A stretch of DNA of 64,000 nucleotides from Wenjunlia tyrosinilytica (GTDB lineage Bacteria; Actinomycetota; Actinomycetes; Streptomycetales; Streptomycetaceae): the NCBI RefSeq assembly GCF_014646055.1, contig NZ_BMMS01000014.1:1-64000 (forward strand), written 5' to 3'. This document shows positions 18,244 through 26,906 of this stretch, piece by piece. The notes below the pieces were generated by a model. That model saw only the letters and a list, made by a program, of their open reading frames with translations. It was not told the DNA's origin and did no database searches. Numbering within the stretch: the stretch's first letter is position 1; every line of letters begins with the position of its first letter. Position numbers and translations under genes: made by a program.

Positions 18244-19311
18244 CTACAGCGCCGACCGGTCGGCGTACATCCGGGCGATGACGTCCTCGATGGCCGGTTC
18301 CCGGACCGAGAGGTCGACCAGGGGGTATTCGGCGGCGATCTCGGCGACGAGCGGCGCGGCGCTCGCGGACGCGGGAAAGGCGAGCCACTGGCGGGGGCCC
18401 TCCACCCGGACGGCCCGCGCTCCCTCGACCTCGATGGGCGGCAGTTCCCTCTCCAGGTCCACCACCAGGGTCCTCTCGCTGCCGCCGTCGGCGTGCAGGG
18501 CGTCGAGCCCTCCGTCGTGGACGAGCCGTCCGTGGTCGATCACCATGACCCGTTCGCAGAGCTGCTCGATGTCGGTCAGGTCATGGGTGGTGAGGAGGAC
18601 GGTCGTGCCCAGCTCCTCGTTGACCGTCCGCAGGAACTCCCGGACCTTCGCCTTGCTGACCACGTCGAGACCGATGGTCGGCTCGTCGAGATAGAGCACC
18701 TCGGGGTCGTGCAGCAGGGCCGCCGCGATGTCGCCGCGCATCCGCTGGCCCAGGGACAGCTGCCGGACCGGTACGTCCATCAGCGGCCCGAGGTCGAGCA
18801 GTTCGGTGCAGTGGTCCAGGTTCTGCCGGTAGCGGGCGTCGGGGATACGGTACATACGGCGCATCAGGTGGTAGCTGTCCCGCAGCGGCAGGTCCCACCA
18901 GAGTGTGGTGCGCTGTCCGAACACGACACCGATACGGCGGGCCAGCCTTGTGCGCTCGCGGGCCGGGTCGAGTCCGGCGACGGTCAGCCGTCCCGAGGTG
19001 GGGACGAGGATGCCGGTGAGCATCTTGATGGTGGTGGACTTCCCGGCTCCGTTGGGCCCGATGTACCCGACCATCTCACCGCGCGCCACGGAGAAGCTGA
19101 TGCCGTCGACCGCCCGTACCTCGTGCTTGGTCCTGCGCAGCACACCCGCCTTGCGGCGCACGGTGAACGACTTGACCAGTCCGTCCAGCTCGATGAAGCC
19201 GCCCCGGGCGGCCGTGGCCCCGGCGCAGGCCGCTCGTCCGGCGGTCGCGGATGGCTCGGACGGGGTGGACGGTGTGGACGGCTCGGCGGTACCGGAGGAC
19301 TCGATGGACAC
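18244..19311 (-). CDS. ABC transporter ATP-binding protein (ABC-2 exporter)
   Basis: The protein has 355 residues. After a 38-residue Ser/Thr/Pro-rich start come Walker A GPNGAGKST, Q-loop FGQRTTLWWDLP, signature LSLGQRMRGD, Walker B VLYLDEPTIGLD and the switch His in LLTTHDLTD. The C-terminal extension of about 90 residues is typical of the DrrA/DUF990-associated branch. Its GTG start lies 1 nt after the upstream permease stop, so the three genes form one operon: two permeases, then this ATPase. Cargo unknown. Confidence 0.92.
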   Translation of the reverse strand: MSIESSGTAEPSTPSTPSEPSATAGRAACAGATAARGGFIELDGLVKSFTVRRKAGVLRRTKHEVRAVDGISFSVARGEMVGYIGPNGAGKSTTIKMLTGILVPTSGRLTVAGLDPARERTRLARRIGVVFGQRTTLWWDLPLRDSYHLMRRMYRIPDARYRQNLDHCTELLDLGPLMDVPVRQLSLGQRMRGDIAAALLHDPEVLYLDEPTIGLDVVSKAKVREFLRTVNEELGTTVLLTTHDLTDIEQLCERVMVIDHGRLVHDGGLDALHADGGSERTLVVDLERELPPIEVEGARAVRVEGPRQWLAFPASASAAPLVAEIAAEYPLVDLSVREPAIEDVIARMYADRSAL

Positions 19312-19312
19312 T

Positions 19313-20152
19313 TCAGCTCCCTGTGCTTCTGTAGCCGCGAAGCCCGGCGCGCCACGCCAGCGCCGCGACGGCGCAGGACAGAGCCGCCGCGACCGGTGAC
19401 GCGAAGTCCATCAGCCGCGGCAGGGCGAGCGGATCGGGCCGGCCGAGGATGTACAGCGCGGGCATCCAGTTGACGAAGGCGAGCGGGACGAGGAAGGTCG
19501 CCCCCCGTACGAGGTCCTTGGCGAAGACCGTGGGTGGGAACTGCGTGAGGGTGTTCCCGCCGTAGATGAAGGCGTTCTGCACCTCGGCCGCGTCCGAGGC
19601 CCAGAACTGGAATGCCGCGCCCAGCACGAACAGCGACCCGAAGATCGCCGTACCGGACAGGATCATCAGCGGCACCATCAGCACCCGCCCGACGGTCCAG
19701 TCCACCTCGATGACGGTGAACGACCACCCCAGTACCACCGCGGTCTGCGAGATCCTGCCCACCCGCCGCAGCGCGAAACGGTCGGCCGCGACCTGCGCGA
19801 ACACCGGGACCGGCCGGACCAGCAGGGTGTCGAACGAGCCGTCGCGCACCCGCTGTCCGAGCTTGTCGGTGTTGCCGATCAGCAGGTCCGCCAGCCCCAG
19901 GGCGACCCCTGACGTGCCGTAGAGGAACGCCACCTCGCCCAGGCTGAAGCCCCCGAGGTGCGGTGTGTGCGCGAACATCAGCATGATGGCGGCGAAGTCC
20001 AGCCCGGAGCCGAGGAACTGGCCGATCGTGAGCATGATGAACGAGGCCCGGTAGGCCATCGTCGAGCGCACCCACATCCAGGCGATGATCAGATAGGCGC
20101 GCACCCCGTCGGCCAGACGCGAGCCCTCGACGGCCCGTAGGTCCTCAGCCAC
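19313..20152 (-). CDS. ABC-2 family permease (DUF990-like)
   Basis: About 279 residues from a GTG at 20152 that overlaps the end of the preceding permease gene by 8 nt (GTGGCTGA). Six hydrophobic segments are seen, including SFIMLTIGQFLGSGLDFAAI and VGRVLMVPLMILSGTAIFG. DKLGQRVRDGSFDTLLVRPV is the hallmark of the two-permease DUF990 exporters. A later GTG at 20104 is an alternative start. It pairs with the next gene as a heterodimeric channel. Confidence 0.88.
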   Translation of the reverse strand: MAEDLRAVEGSRLADGVRAYLIIAWMWVRSTMAYRASFIMLTIGQFLGSGLDFAAIMLMFAHTPHLGGFSLGEVAFLYGTSGVALGLADLLIGNTDKLGQRVRDGSFDTLLVRPVPVFAQVAADRFALRRVGRISQTAVVLGWSFTVIEVDWTVGRVLMVPLMILSGTAIFGSLFVLGAAFQFWASDAAEVQNAFIYGGNTLTQFPPTVFAKDLVRGATFLVPLAFVNWMPALYILGRPDPLALPRLMDFASPVAAALSCAVAALAWRAGLRGYRSTGS

Positions 20153-20945
20153 CCTGGACCACCACCTTCCTGGTGGCGAACATCCCCACCAGCCGCCCGG
20201 CCGCCAGCAACGCCGCCGCCCATCCCGCCTGGAAGGCCAGCGCTTGGGCGAGGCCGCCGCCGGTGTGCCTGCCCAGCAGCACGTCCACCGGGATCTGCAG
20301 CATCGCCGACCAGGGCAGCACCCGGGCCACATCCCCGAGCCGGCCGGGGAACAGCGCCAGCGGCAGCAGCATCCCCGAGAAGAAGATGCCCGCCAGCGCG
20401 GTGATCTGCTGGATCCCACTGGCGTCCAACAGCCAGAAGCTCGTGAGCGCCACGAGATAGCGGATCGCGAAGCTCACCACCACGCCCAGCGCCACCGACA
20501 GCAGGAAGAACAGCCAGGTGACGGGGGAGTCCGGAAGCGTCAGCGGGAAGAAGAACGCGGCCGCCGCCGTCGGGGCGACACCCCTGCCCAGCAGGTGGAA
20601 GGCAGCCCGCCCCAGATCGCTCGCCAGCCACCACAGCTGGAGGTCGGCCGGGCGGTACAGGTCGATGGCCACGTCACCCTTGCGGATGCGCTCGGCGAGT
20701 TCCTGCTCGAATCCGCCGCCCAGGATCGAGGACGCCGCGAGCAGTGACTGTCCCATCCAGACAAAGGTGACCGCCTGCGCCACCCCGTAGCCGCCCAGGT
20801 GCGGCCGCTCGTCCCACAGGGCCATGTACGTGTAGGCCATCACAAAGCCGAAGACGGTGTTGGTGAACACTCCGGCGGCGGTCGCGACCCGGTACGTCGC
20901 GTAGCGGCGAAAGCCCAGCGCCGCCACGACCGCGTACAGCCCCAT
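20145..20945 (-). CDS. ABC-2 family permease (DUF990-like)
   Basis: The protein has 266 residues with about six membrane helices. FEQELAERIRKGDVAIDLYRPADL is the counterpart of the loop in its partner permease. GGGAGGG lies before the ATG. First gene of the three-gene exporter operon. The family includes exporters of antibiotics, dyes and lipids; nothing in the sequence fixes the substrate. Confidence 0.88.
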   Translation of the reverse strand: MGLYAVVAALGFRRYATYRVATAAGVFTNTVFGFVMAYTYMALWDERPHLGGYGVAQAVTFVWMGQSLLAASSILGGGFEQELAERIRKGDVAIDLYRPADLQLWWLASDLGRAAFHLLGRGVAPTAAAAFFFPLTLPDSPVTWLFFLLSVALGVVVSFAIRYLVALTSFWLLDASGIQQITALAGIFFSGMLLPLALFPGRLGDVARVLPWSAMLQIPVDVLLGRHTGGGLAQALAFQAGWAAALLAAGRLVGMFATRKVVVQGG

Positions 20946-21061
20946 GAGCCCTCCCCCTCGCCCGCCGGACCCCCGATGCGCCTCTTCGGCGAAAACCGCA
21001 GAAGCCTAGCGACCGGCGGCTGGGTGCGGCGAGAGGTTTTCCGCGATGTGCGCGGCGCCGT

Positions 21062-22207
21062 TCAGCCCGCGTGGAGGCCGTAGACGCGGCGTGCGGTGTC
21101 GGCGCAGATGAGCCGTGCCACCCGCCCGGCGTCCTCCGGCGACCAGGCGTCCTGTTCCACCCATCCGGACAGCAGCCGGGCGAGTGCGTCCCTGAACACC
21201 CGAGCCCCCACGAGATACAGCTCGGGGAGACCGATCGCGTCGGTGGAGAAGAGCACCTTGCCGAACGGTGCCAGCTCCAGCATCTCGGCCAGGACCGCCA
21301 CCGCCCGGGCCCCGGTGTAGCCGAGCGCCAGACCCACATCGGCGTACACATGCGGGAAGACATGAGCCAGATAGGCGGCCGACCGGTGGTACGGGTAGCC
21401 GTGCAGCAGGATCACCGAGCACCCGGTGGAGCGCACCTCATGGAGGAAGTCGGTCAGCAGGAGGGGATCGCACCGGTGCAGGCGCAGGTCGGGATCGCCG
21501 AAGCCGGTGTGCACCTGGAGCGGCAGCCCGGTCTCGGCGGCGGACCACATCAGATGGCTCAGCAGGACGGGATCGCTCACCCTGCGGGCCCGGTCCGTGC
21601 TGCCACGCTCGGCGAGCCAGCGCTCGGCCGCCTCGTGCACATCCCTCGGATGCGGAGGGCCGGGCGGCAGGTCGAGGCCGTAGCGGTAGGCGGCCACCGA
21701 CTTGAAGCCCGCGGCGGTGGTGGTGGCGGCCTCGATCGCGTCGCCGAGGTCGGCGAGGAGGTCCCGGGCGCTCGGCGAGGTGTCGGCGGTCCGCTCCGCC
21801 AGTTGCTCCAGTCGTACGATGTCGCGCGCCGGCGCGCCGGCGAGCGTTTCGAGTTTCTGCCGAGGGGTGAGATCCGCCGCCGGCCCGGTGTCGACGAGGA
21901 AGCGTGCGATTCCGCTGGCCCTCAGCAGCCGCCTGGTGCTCTCCTCCCAGCCGAGTTCACGTCGGCGGGCGAGGTACCGCTCGGGCGGGCAGTGCGGCTC
22001 CAGCCCCAGTGGCTCCGGACACCAGCGGCGCACCGCGAAGCCGAGCTGGCTGTCGAAGAAGGTCGTGCCCGGCGCTGCGGGGACGTCCGACTCCGTCAGA
22101 TACGACTCGAACGCCTCCGGATCGAGGTCGCGACGGGCCACACCGTGACAGTGATGGTCCACCAGGGAGGGAAACTCCGGTAGGAAGGGGAGCTCCGGAA
22201 GGGCCAC
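21062..22207 (-). CDS. Amidohydrolase (metal-dependent hydrolase, amidohydrolase_2 type)
   Basis: About 381 residues from a GTG two bases after the stop of the glutamine synthetase-like gene. A metal site near the N-terminus reads SLVDHHCHGVARRDL. Other family motifs are GLPLQVHTGFGD, VILLHGYPYH and LFSTDAIGLPELY. Fusion proteins of this same pairing (amidohydrolase plus glutamine synthetase) are known as FluG in fungi. Here the two halves are separate but adjacent and almost overlapping. A role in making or releasing a gamma-glutamyl amide is inferred. Confidence 0.85.
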   Translation of the reverse strand: MALPELPFLPEFPSLVDHHCHGVARRDLDPEAFESYLTESDVPAAPGTTFFDSQLGFAVRRWCPEPLGLEPHCPPERYLARRRELGWEESTRRLLRASGIARFLVDTGPAADLTPRQKLETLAGAPARDIVRLEQLAERTADTSPSARDLLADLGDAIEAATTTAAGFKSVAAYRYGLDLPPGPPHPRDVHEAAERWLAERGSTDRARRVSDPVLLSHLMWSAAETGLPLQVHTGFGDPDLRLHRCDPLLLTDFLHEVRSTGCSVILLHGYPYHRSAAYLAHVFPHVYADVGLALGYTGARAVAVLAEMLELAPFGKVLFSTDAIGLPELYLVGARVFRDALARLLSGWVEQDAWSPEDAGRVARLICADTARRVYGLHAG

Positions 22208-22209
22208 CT

Positions 22210-23580
22210 TCAGTACCGCCCCCGCGTGGCGGCCGCGACCTCTTGCGGCGGGACGTCCTCGAAGAGCTCGGCCTCCGCCCGGCGCACGGCGGCGACGGCC
22301 TCGAACAGGGGCTCGCCGAGCGCTTCGCGCAGCACCGCCGAACGTTCGAAATGCTGGGACGACTCCTGCGGGGAGGTGGGCAGCCGGGGGTGAGCCCCCT
22401 GCTCGGCGGGGTCGCCGCTCACGGGCTCGGGCAGGCGCAGGGAGTCGTCGATCCCGGCCAGCCCGGCGGCGATGACCGAGCCGACCACGAGATAGGGGTT
22501 GGCCGCTCCGTCGAAGCACTTGACCTCGGCGTTGGCCGCTGCGGGGTCCTGCGGCGACCCCGTGATGAACCGCAGCGCCGCCTCCCGGTTCTCCAGCCCC
22601 CAGCACTGGAACGCTCCAGCCCACCGGGAAGGCTCCAGCCGCAGATGGCTGGCGGGGGAGGGTGCGCCGATCGCGAGGAGCGCGGGGAGTTCCCTGAGCA
22701 CTCCGGCCAGAAACGCCTCGCAGGTCGAGGCCATGCCGAACGGTCCGTCACCGCCCTGGCACAGGTTCCGGTCCTCCTGCCACGGGCTCAGATGCAGATG
22801 GCGCCCGTTGCCGACGGCTCCCGGTTCCACGACGGGAGCGAACAGCGCCACCAGACCGTGCCGTGCGGAGACGGCCCGGATGGTCTCGCGGACGAGTACG
22901 GCCAGATCCGCCGCGCCGACCGGATCGGCGGCCGCCGTGGACACCTCGAACTGGCCCCGCGCGTACTCCGGATGGAGCTGAAGGACATCGACCTGCTCGG
23001 CGAGGAGGGCGTCGCGCACCTCGCCGAGGTAGGCGGACAGCTCGACCAGGCGGGCCATTCCGTAGGCCGGACCGGTGCCGGGACAGCGCAGGTCCGGCCC
23101 CTCGGTGTCGGCGCGGGCGACCACCCACTCCGTCTCGAACCCCATCCGCAGCCGAAGGCCCCGCGCCGCCGCCCGTTCGGTCATCCGCGCGGCGAACAGG
23201 CGCTGGCACACGGGATACGGCTCGTCCGTCTGGTAGCACCGGTCCACCGGCGCCCACGCCCACCCCGGCTGCGCCGCCAGCACCGTCAGCCGGTCGAGAT
23301 CCGGGAACAGCCGCAGATCCCCGTCGGGGCCGCCGACATGACGGCTCGTCGTCATGGAGTCGTCCACGAGGTACACATCGAAGACCGGGGACATCCCGAC
23401 ACCCCACCGTGCGGTGTGTGCCAGCCGTCCGGTCGGAACAGTCTTCACCCGGGTGATTCCGGCGTTGTCCACCCAGGTGAGCGCGATGCCGTGGACGCCC
23501 TCGGCGGTGAGCCGGTCGGCCTCCGCGGCGGCCCGCCGCTCCGCCTGATCCCGCATCCGCGCCTTCGCCTGCGCCTGCAA
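22210..23580 (-). CDS. Glutamine synthetase-like gamma-glutamyl ligase
   Basis: About 456 residues from a TTG at 23580 with GGAGGTGG 7 nt upstream; an ATG at 23556 is the alternative. Features of the GlnA catalytic fold are seen: FETEWVVARAD (metal Glu), HPEYARGQFEVSTAAADP, GNGRHLHLSPW and KCFDGAANPYLVVGSV (Arg/Asn loop). The N-terminal region is short and the usual adenylylation loop is not evident. It therefore probably joins glutamate to an amine other than ammonia, as the PuuA or GlnA3/GlnA4 families do. It works with the amidohydrolase downstream. Confidence 0.85.
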   Translation of the reverse strand: MQAQAKARMRDQAERRAAAEADRLTAEGVHGIALTWVDNAGITRVKTVPTGRLAHTARWGVGMSPVFDVYLVDDSMTTSRHVGGPDGDLRLFPDLDRLTVLAAQPGWAWAPVDRCYQTDEPYPVCQRLFAARMTERAAARGLRLRMGFETEWVVARADTEGPDLRCPGTGPAYGMARLVELSAYLGEVRDALLAEQVDVLQLHPEYARGQFEVSTAAADPVGAADLAVLVRETIRAVSARHGLVALFAPVVEPGAVGNGRHLHLSPWQEDRNLCQGGDGPFGMASTCEAFLAGVLRELPALLAIGAPSPASHLRLEPSRWAGAFQCWGLENREAALRFITGSPQDPAAANAEVKCFDGAANPYLVVGSVIAAGLAGIDDSLRLPEPVSGDPAEQGAHPRLPTSPQESSQHFERSAVLREALGEPLFEAVAAVRRAEAELFEDVPPQEVAAATRGRY

Positions 23581-23692
23581 GGCCCCACCTCCGCCGCACG
23601 GGGCGACTCCGGAACGCCATAAGGACAGCGCCGAGTGTAGCGAAGCGGCGGCAGGCGCTACGGAAGCACACCCCCGGCGCATCACCCGGGGA

Positions 23693-24646
23693 TCAGCCCG
23701 CCGACGGCTGCGGAGGGTGAGCCGGTGCCGCCGCCGGGGTGTCGGGAGGAAGGGCGAGGCTCCTGGCGAGCAGCGAGACCAGGGCACCACGACGGACCAC
23801 CAGCGCCCACAGCAGCACTGCCGCGATGAGCGGTCCCGCGATCCAGCCCGTCAGATGGACCAGCGCTCCCGCGGTGAGGGCGGCGACGAGCGCCGCGCCC
23901 ACCGAGCCGAGGACGAGCCCGGTCACGGCCAGCGGCCCCGGACCGTCCACTCCGGCCTCGTCCAGCCCCTGTTGGTGAAAGCGGCTCATCACGGTGAGCA
24001 TCAGCGGGATCATGACGACGCCCATCCCGTAGAGGGTCAGGGCGACCGGCGAGGTGAGCCAGTCGCGCACATGCTCCGGCCCGGATCGCAGCGCCCAGTG
24101 CTCGAAGCCGGCCTTGTCGCGCGAGAAGAAGCGCTGGTAGCCACGCCCGTCCCAGCCGTGCACCAGGATGAAGAACATGCCGAAGTAACCTGCCATCATC
24201 TGCAGCAGTGCCCAGCGCACATGTCCGCGGCGGATCAGCCACTGCGTGACGAGGAAGCCGACGAGGCCCTGTGTGGTGTTGGTGGCGGCGAACGCGGCCA
24301 CCAGCCACGCGGGCATCGAGGCGTCACCGACCTGCATGGTCTCCCAGCTGGGGAACCCCCACAGCAGCCAGACGCCGCTCGGCGCGAAGACGGCGGCGCA
24401 GAAGAGCACGGCGCCGCACAGGTAGGGGTTGGCCAGCAGAGCCCCGGGCCCCTCCTCCGCGTCGGCTGCCATTCCTTTGGTGGTGCCCTTGGCGGTGCCC
24501 TTGGTGGTGCTCTCGGCGATGGCCTCGGCGATGCCCTGGGCCGTGCCCTTGGCGCTCAGTGCCGCTCGCCGACCGATCTGATGGGCCGCCGCGACGGCGA
24601 ATCCCGCGCCGATCCCGTACGCCCAGAACACGTCCACCTGGACCAT
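23693..24646 (-). CDS. Integral membrane protein of unknown function
   Basis: The protein has 317 residues with a GGGAGGCGACGAG ribosome site. About six or seven hydrophobic helices are seen, with aromatic loops (GYFGMFFILVHGWDGRGYQR). Residues about 34-58 form a low-complexity Thr/Lys/Gly segment (TTKGTAKGTTKG). No transporter signature was recognised. It precedes the ligase/amidohydrolase pair by 112 nt on the same strand, so it may move the substrate or product. A palindrome in its promoter and a divergent TetR suggest repression. Confidence 0.7.
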   Translation of the reverse strand: MVQVDVFWAYGIGAGFAVAAAHQIGRRAALSAKGTAQGIAEAIAESTTKGTAKGTTKGMAADAEEGPGALLANPYLCGAVLFCAAVFAPSGVWLLWGFPSWETMQVGDASMPAWLVAAFAATNTTQGLVGFLVTQWLIRRGHVRWALLQMMAGYFGMFFILVHGWDGRGYQRFFSRDKAGFEHWALRSGPEHVRDWLTSPVALTLYGMGVVMIPLMLTVMSRFHQQGLDEAGVDGPGPLAVTGLVLGSVGAALVAALTAGALVHLTGWIAGPLIAAVLLWALVVRRGALVSLLARSLALPPDTPAAAPAHPPQPSAG

Positions 24647-24669
24647 CTCGTCGCCTCCCAGAAAGAGCT

Positions 24670-24685
24670 GAATGACGTGTCATTC
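24670..24685. promoter_or_regulatory. Candidate TetR operator palindrome
   Basis: GAATGAC-GT-GTCATTC is a perfect inverted repeat with 7-nt arms. It sits 24 nt upstream of the membrane protein start and 161 nt upstream of the divergent TetR gene, the expected place for that regulator's operator. Confidence 0.6.
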
Positions 24686-24845
24686 TGTTTTCGTGCGATG
24701 CTCGGAGGCAAGGGATGCGGCAGATGTGGAATGCCGTGTTCCGTTGGTGAGCGGGCCGCCGCTCCCCCGACCGGCCGGGGGAGCGGGCTCCCTATACTTC
24801 GCACATCTGCCGTATCTGCCGACGGGACGAGAGAAGGCCCAGTTC

Positions 24846-25451
24846 ATGGCCCGGGAGGACCTGGTCGAACAGCGGCGGCGTGACATCACGCTGGCGGCGT
24901 TCAAGGTGTTCGCGCAGCGGGGCTACCACGAGACGGGGATCGCCGACATCGCCCGCGAACTCGGCGTGGGGCACGGGACGTTCTACCGGTACTTCGCCAA
25001 CAAGCGCGACATCGTCGCCCGAGTGGTGGACATGGCCGTCGAGCGGATCGCCGAGGTGGTGGCTTCGGAGAGCCCGGAACTGGCGCAGACGGTCGAGGAG
25101 TACCGGGCGCAGGTCGAGCGCATCGGCCGGGCGCTGTTCGACCTGTTCATCGACGACCCTCAGCTCGCCCGGATCTTCTTCTTCGAGTCCGCGGGCGTGG
25201 ACCGCGAGTTGAGCGAGCACATGCTGGAGACGAACGAGGTCTTCGGTGCCGTGACCGAACGCTACCTGGAGAACGGTGTCTCGAAGGGCTTCCTGCGGGC
25301 GGACCTGGACATCCCCGTCACCGCGCGGGCGATCAACGGCATGATCTTCGCGGGTGCGCTGGCCGCGTTCCGCTCGGGCAGTCCCGCTTCCGTCCGGGAC
25401 CGGTGGTCGAGGGCCGTGGCCGATCTCATCATCGGCGGCGCCCGAGCCTGA
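24846..25451 (+). CDS. TetR-family transcriptional regulator
   Basis: The protein has 201 residues from the ATG at 24846 (GAGAAGG upstream). The helix-turn-helix at residues 15-60 reads FKVFAQRGYHETGIADIARE and GVGHGTFYRYFANKRDI. The C-terminal ligand domain has many aromatic residues (LARIFFFESAGVD). It is divergent from the membrane protein, ligase and amidohydrolase set and probably controls it through the palindrome at 24670. Confidence 0.92.
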   Translation: MAREDLVEQRRRDITLAAFKVFAQRGYHETGIADIARELGVGHGTFYRYFANKRDIVARVVDMAVERIAEVVASESPELAQTVEEYRAQVERIGRALFDLFIDDPQLARIFFFESAGVDRELSEHMLETNEVFGAVTERYLENGVSKGFLRADLDIPVTARAINGMIFAGALAAFRSGSPASVRDRWSRAVADLIIGGARA

Positions 25452-25602
25452 AGGCGTCGGCGCACGGCTCGGATGCGGTTCGGATGCTTTTCGAGTGCGG
25501 TTCGAGGCGCGGCCGAGCGGGGCGTGGCTACGTGAGAGCCGGACGGATCGACTCCGCCACGAGGTGACTCCGCGTGGCCGCCCCCGACAACTGGAGCAAG
25601 GG

Positions 25603-25797
25603 ATGCCCCTTCGAACCGTTGCCCGGTTACGTGGACGGGCCGCAGTGCTCTTCGGCTACACGGCGAGCCGGGACAGGCACCCCCTGGTCGCCGTGGCCAT
25701 GGTGGTGCCGATAGCGGTGCTCTTCGGCCTGATCTTCGGCGGCTGGCAGGAGGTCACCTCCCAGGCGTCGTTCATCGCCCGGGTGATGGGGCGGTGA
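25603..25797 (+). CDS. Small single-pass membrane protein
   Basis: The protein has 64 residues beginning MPLRTVARLRGRAAVLFGYT. It has one hydrophobic helix (LVAVAMVVPIAVLFGLIFGG) and a short C-terminus. GGAGCAAGG lies 4 nt before the ATG, and the codon bias is good. Conserved-looking but unassigned. It stands between the TetR gene and the convergent aldo/keto reductase. Confidence 0.55.
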   Translation: MPLRTVARLRGRAAVLFGYTASRDRHPLVAVAMVVPIAVLFGLIFGGWQEVTSQASFIARVMGR

Positions 25798-25800
25798 CGT

Positions 25801-25845
25801 CTCACGCGCCGACCTCTCGCGCGCCGACCTCTCGCGCGGTGACCG
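25801..25845. repeat. Tandem 15-nt repeat CTCRCGCGCCGACCT
   Basis: Two near-identical 15-nt units and a partial third lie between two convergent genes. No coding role. Confidence 0.7.
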
Positions 25846-25846
25846 T

Positions 25847-26806
25847 TCATGCCCAGGGCAGCTCGGATCGGTGGGCCCAGTAGGCGGTGGGCGGTTCGGC
25901 GGATCCGGCCAGCCGGGCCAGTTGGTCCTCGGTGAGCCGCACCCGCGTTGCCTGAAGGTTCGAGGCCAGTTGCTCGGTGGTGGCCGCGCCGGACAGGACG
26001 GTGTGGGCCCAGGGCTGGTGGAGCGCGGCGGCGAGTGCCACCGCGTCCGGGGAGACCTGTGTCTCGTGGGCGACCGCGGCGAATGCGGTGCCGGGATCCC
26101 CTTGCACCAGCCTGCCGTTGGCCAGGGCCTCCTTGACGATGACCCTGCGGCCCGCGGCGTGCGCCTCGGCGAGGGCGTCGCCCGCGGAGGGCTCCAGCAC
26201 ATTCCAGGTCGTCTGCACACTGAGGATCAGGGGTTCGCCGTCGACCTCCAGTTCCAGGGCGGCGCGGATCGCGTCGGCCTGGCGGGGGCCGCTGGTGGAC
26301 ATGCCCACGGTCACCCCGTCGGCGGCGAGCGCGGCGAGTCGGCGCTGGAGGGCGGTGTCGGAGAACAGGGGACTGTCGGGAGTGACGGAGTGGACCTGGT
26401 ACAGGCTCAGCCAGTTGCCGAGCAGACGGCGTGTCTGCTCCAGCTGCCGCTCGAATGCCTCGGTGCTGTGCTCCTTGACCTCATGGGTCTCGGCGTCCAT
26501 CGCCCAGTCGGCGGTGTAGGTGTAGCCCCATTTGCTGCTCACGGTGAGGTCGTGGATGTCGTCGCGCCCGTTGAGCCAGTCCGCGAGGAACTCCTCCGCG
26601 CGCCCGTAGGAGCGGGCGGTGTCGATGGAGCGGATGCCCCATGAGTACGCGGAGTCGAGCAGCTCATGGGTGATGCGGCGCATCGTGTCCACCGAGCGCT
26701 CGGCCGGCAGGTCGCGGTCGCGGCCGACGTTGATGTAGGCGGGGCGGCCCACCGCGGCCAGGCCCAGGCCGATGCGTGCGGTTCCCGGGTCCGGTTGTGT
26801 GGCCAT
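25847..26806 (-). CDS. Aldo/keto reductase
   Basis: The protein has 319 residues from the ATG at 26806; earlier starts give a non-coding-like leader. It is a TIM-barrel NAD(P)H oxidoreductase with DTARSYGRAEEFLADWL (catalytic Tyr), VSSKWGYTY (Lys) and YQVHSVTPDSP (His). It resembles the L-galactose dehydrogenase-like subgroup rather than classical aldose reductases. Substrate unknown. It lies downstream of the slipin gene on the same strand with a 100-nt gap. Confidence 0.88.
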   Translation of the reverse strand: MATQPDPGTARIGLGLAAVGRPAYINVGRDRDLPAERSVDTMRRITHELLDSAYSWGIRSIDTARSYGRAEEFLADWLNGRDDIHDLTVSSKWGYTYTADWAMDAETHEVKEHSTEAFERQLEQTRRLLGNWLSLYQVHSVTPDSPLFSDTALQRRLAALAADGVTVGMSTSGPRQADAIRAALELEVDGEPLILSVQTTWNVLEPSAGDALAEAHAAGRRVIVKEALANGRLVQGDPGTAFAAVAHETQVSPDAVALAAALHQPWAHTVLSGAATTEQLASNLQATRVRLTEDQLARLAGSAEPPTAYWAHRSELPWA

Positions 26807-26906
26807 GTTCGGGCTGGACCTTCCGATGAGGGGGCGGGACGGCTCGACGGTACTGCGCCCATGGCGCGGACACCGGCAGACCGGCCGCGCCACCCCGCCC
26901 CTCGGG

